Shown piece by piece: positions 33,836 to 35,148 of a stretch of 35,148 nt of DNA. The stretch spans positions 1 to 35,148 of the forward strand of contig NZ_FOCO01000034.1 of the NCBI RefSeq assembly GCF_900110135.1, read 5' to 3'. Position numbers and translations under genes: made by a program. The notes under the pieces were generated by a model that did no database searches, was not told where the DNA came from, and was given only the letters and a program-made list of their open reading frames with translations. Source of the stretch: Pseudorhodobacter antarcticus. Lineage in GTDB: Bacteria > Pseudomonadota > Alphaproteobacteria > Rhodobacterales > Rhodobacteraceae. Each line of letters opens with the position of its first letter. Within the stretch, counting starts at the first letter, position 1.

Positions 33836-33862
33836 AAAAAAAGCAGTCAAGACTGTTTTTTT
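33836..33862 (-). promoter_or_regulatory. Promoter/operator candidate for the catabolic unit
   Basis: Seven A, then GCAGTC-AA-GACTG, then seven T (plus strand) form a near-perfect inverted repeat centred 57 bp before the first start codon. On the minus strand the core reads CAGTC-TT-GACTG and contains TTGACT (33850-33845), a good -35 box; the matching -10 (around 33827-33821, GTATGG) is weak. A palindrome over the -35 is a usual place for a TetR repressor. It could also act as a bidirectional terminator. Confidence 0.5.
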
Positions 33863-33888
33863 ATTATGTCCTCGAATTCCATCATTTT

Positions 33889-34039
33889 CCATGTTGTTGA
33901 TTTTCGTCTTAGATTTACCCACTTTTCCATTTGGCGCTGACCCGTCTGAAAATTGTTAATCTCATGAAGAGTCGGCGGAAATATTGAAACCTGCGGGTCA
34001 CGGAGTTACGGAAAACTGGGTCAAATTTTCGCAGAAATC
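33889..34039 (+). repeat. 151-bp direct repeat, copy A
   Basis: It aligns without gaps to 34432-34582 (543 bp away), with about 29 mismatches (roughly 81% identity). Shared blocks include CCATGTTGTTGATTTTCGT at the start, TTTTCCATTT, CGCTGACC, TAATCTCATGAA, GGGTCACGG, TGGGTCAA and TCGCAGAA. The TGTTGATTTTCG start recalls the ends of IS21-type elements, but I cannot prove this. It contains no recognisable protein. Confidence 0.85.
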
Positions 34040-34434
34040 GACATCCCGCGGATCGATTCAGTTGAAACGGCGGTCGAGCGGCGGTTGGTGACGTTGCTCC
34101 AGAAGATTGGCAATAGCGACATTTCGGAACCTGTAAATATTGGACTCAATTTCCGGGACGTCACGGTTGCTCTGCCGCAACCAGATGCCGATATTCTGAT
34201 CCTGAAGGCCAAGATCCTCGATGATTTTCTGCACGGCGACGACGCCAGCCTGGAATCAGCGCAGCAGCGCGCCCTCTACGTAGATTTCCTTAAGCGCCAT
34301 AAGCATATCGACCGGAAGAAGGAGCGTGACGAGTTCCAGCTTGCACTATGTTCAGATCCATATTTCAACGCGCTTCGCCTCCGGTTTAGCTATGCCATTA
34401 CTTGCCACAAGGCGCAGGGTGGCGAGTGGAGCCA
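34040..34434 (+). pseudogene. Fragment of a UvrD/RecD-like ATP-dependent helicase
   Basis: An open frame through this interval (stop at 34477, inside repeat B) encodes ALYVDFLKRH, FQLALCSDPYFNALRLRFSYAITCHKAQGGEWSHV. The last block is the conserved helicase motif near the C-terminus of UvrD-C2/RecD-type ATPases (usually YAxTCHKAQGGEWxxVFVD). Walker A and B regions are absent, and the frame stops making sense at the repeat. It is an internal piece bracketed by the two repeats. It is not functional. Confidence 0.78.
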
Positions 34435-34582
34435 TGTTGTTGATTTTCGTGTAGGATTGAGCCGTTTTTCCATTTGACGCTGACCTCTCTGAAATATGCT
34501 AATCTCATGAAAAGTCCGCGAAATTATTGATATAGGTGGGTCACGGCGTTTCGGAAAAATGGGTCAATTCCTCGCAGAATTC
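34432..34582 (+). repeat. 151-bp direct repeat, copy B
   Basis: This is the second copy of the repeat at 33889-34039, in the same orientation. It cuts the helicase-like frame just after the CHKAQGGEWSHV motif, which suggests that it marks the end of an inserted element. Confidence 0.85.
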
Positions 34583-34596
34583 AACACGCTGGGTAT

Positions 34597-34980
34597 TTAT
34601 TGCGTTTTGGAATTCATCAGCGTGGCGCCTATCGGTTCAAGAATAAAGGCGCCAGCGCGGGACAAGGATGCGAATACACCTTTGCGCGCGCGGGGCAGCA
34701 GGTTCATCAAAGCCACAAACTTGTTATGGTTGCTGACGTCCTGCGCCTCCAGCTTTGAGATATCAACCACCCTGATGCTGTTGGTTTTGGCCAACGCTTG
34801 CACCCGTGGGCTGTTTGCATCCGTCGTGCCAACCCGCGCGCGCGATCCTGCCAGCCATTCCGAAAACTGCAAAGCACGATCATCGGGTGAGACGAGCAGG
34901 GTGATCGGTGGGGTCAATACGCCGATGGTTTGAAGCTGGCGGTGAAAAACATCCAAGTCGATATCAGGGGCATTGGTAAT
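34597..34980 (-). pseudogene. C-terminal fragment of a DUF900-type alpha/beta-hydrolase
   Basis: On the minus strand the frame encodes ITNAPDIDLDVFHRQLQTIG, PPITLLVSPDDRALQFSEWL, RVVDISKLEAQD and NHNKFVALMNLLPR, and ends in TAA at 34597. These are the second half of a DUF900-type alpha/beta-hydrolase, with the Asp (in SPDDRAL) and His (NHNKF) of the catalytic triad. The nucleophile Ser half is missing because an IS3 end begins near 34980. The downstream end touches repeat B. Confidence 0.75.
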
Positions 34981-35148
34981 CCCCCCCGAAAGTAAGGGGC
35001 TGCGGAAGTAGAATTTTCTCGGCAAGATAAACGAGGAGATTCAGATGAAGATGACAAGATACAGCGAACCGCAGATCCTTGCGATCCTGCGCCAAGCCGA
35101 AGGCGGTGTGCCCCCTCTCGGTGAATGCTACGCATTCGCCTGCCGGGC
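34979..35148 (+). mobile_element. IS3 family insertion sequence, left end
   Basis: The hydrolase frame breaks where CCCCCCGAAAGTAAGGGG begins, an IS3-like terminal sequence, followed by a leader with a ribosome site (GAGGAG) and the start of an OrfA-type gene. The element runs off the window. The exact outer base and the target duplication cannot be set. Confidence 0.65.
35045..35148 (+). CDS. IS3 family transposase OrfA, N-terminal part (cut by window edge)
   Basis: The frame starts at ATG 35045 (or 35051) after GAGGAG and encodes MTRYSEPQILAILRQAEGGVP, the first helix of the helix-turn-helix of IS3-type OrfA proteins (usually SEEQIIAILREQEAGVP). After about codon 23 the sequence (PLGECYAFACR) departs from the expected ELCREHGMS. 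A perfect GAATGC-TAC-GCATTC palindrome lies at 35123-35137, so the gene may be damaged there. The window ends before this can be settled. Confidence 0.75.
   Translation, partial: MKMTRYSEPQILAILRQAEGGVPPLGECYAFACR

Noticed and set aside
25380-33888. Whole region as a composite transposon carrying the catabolic unit
   Set aside because: The IS elements on the two sides belong to different families (IS256/IS5/IS110 against the 151-bp repeats and IS3), so matching ends are lacking.
1-35148. CRISPR arrays, tRNA or rRNA genes, phage structural genes
   Set aside because: I saw no regularly spaced repeats, tRNA-like cloverleaf with conserved arms, rRNA sequence or phage proteins on either strand.

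Overview
The window looks like a piece of an alphaproteobacterial chromosome, most likely Rhodobacterales (Roseobacter-like). The evidence is high GC over most of its length, tightly packed operons joined by ATGA or GTGA start/stop overlaps, an opgG-opgH-opgC glucan operon, three separate binding-protein-dependent carboxylate uptake systems (TAXI-TRAP, tripartite tricarboxylate transporter TTT, DctPQM TRAP) and IS66, IS110, IS5, IS256 and IS3 family insertion sequences. This placement is inferred from gene content; there is no rRNA or other phylogenetic marker here.

Layout. 1-297: C-terminal end of an IS66 transposase. 314-4960 (minus): opgG, opgH and opgC for osmoregulated periplasmic glucans. 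An in-frame TAA separates the first 50 codons of opgH from the rest. 5530-8644 (plus): TAXI-type TRAP binding protein and fused permease. 8709-13341 (plus): overlapping genes for an ABC ATPase, a MacB/FtsX-type permease, a secreted CrtC/AttH-like lipocalin-fold protein and an FMN split-barrel protein. 13361-16394 (minus): a membrane protein, a MoxR AAA+ ATPase and a VWA-like putative metallopeptidase, each joined by ATGA. 16510-24816: a divergent catabolic locus. Its minus arm is an isopropylmalate/tartrate-dehydrogenase-like enzyme, a Gfo/Idh/MocA oxidoreductase and a GntR/FCD regulator. Its plus arm is TctC, TctB, TctA, an ABM-domain monooxygenase, an AHL-lactonase-like metallo-hydrolase and an aldo/keto reductase. 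tctB and tctA each carry a one-base frameshift. 24896-26985: an IS graveyard in which a complete IS256 element with an 8-bp target duplication sits inside an IS5 transposase gene, beside an IS110 remnant.

27105-33792 (minus) is a second catabolic unit of visibly lower GC: a cysteine amidase of the isochorismatase/N-carbamoylsarcosine amidase family, a metal-dependent amidohydrolase, TRAP DctP, DctQ and DctM, a TetR regulator and a creatininase-family hydrolase. Its gene content points to uptake and stepwise C-N bond hydrolysis of a nitrogenous, possibly cyclic, small molecule. IS debris lies on both sides. 33889-35148 is more debris: two 151-bp direct repeats bracketing a helicase fragment, a truncated DUF900-type alpha/beta-hydrolase and the left end of an IS3 element.

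The two catabolic loci share a design: uptake proteins, hydrolases or oxidoreductases and a local repressor-type regulator. In all three transporters a hairpin lies between the binding-protein gene and the membrane-subunit genes, which could explain high binding-protein and low permease expression. Several genes are interrupted by one-base changes, so both real decay and sequence error have to be considered.
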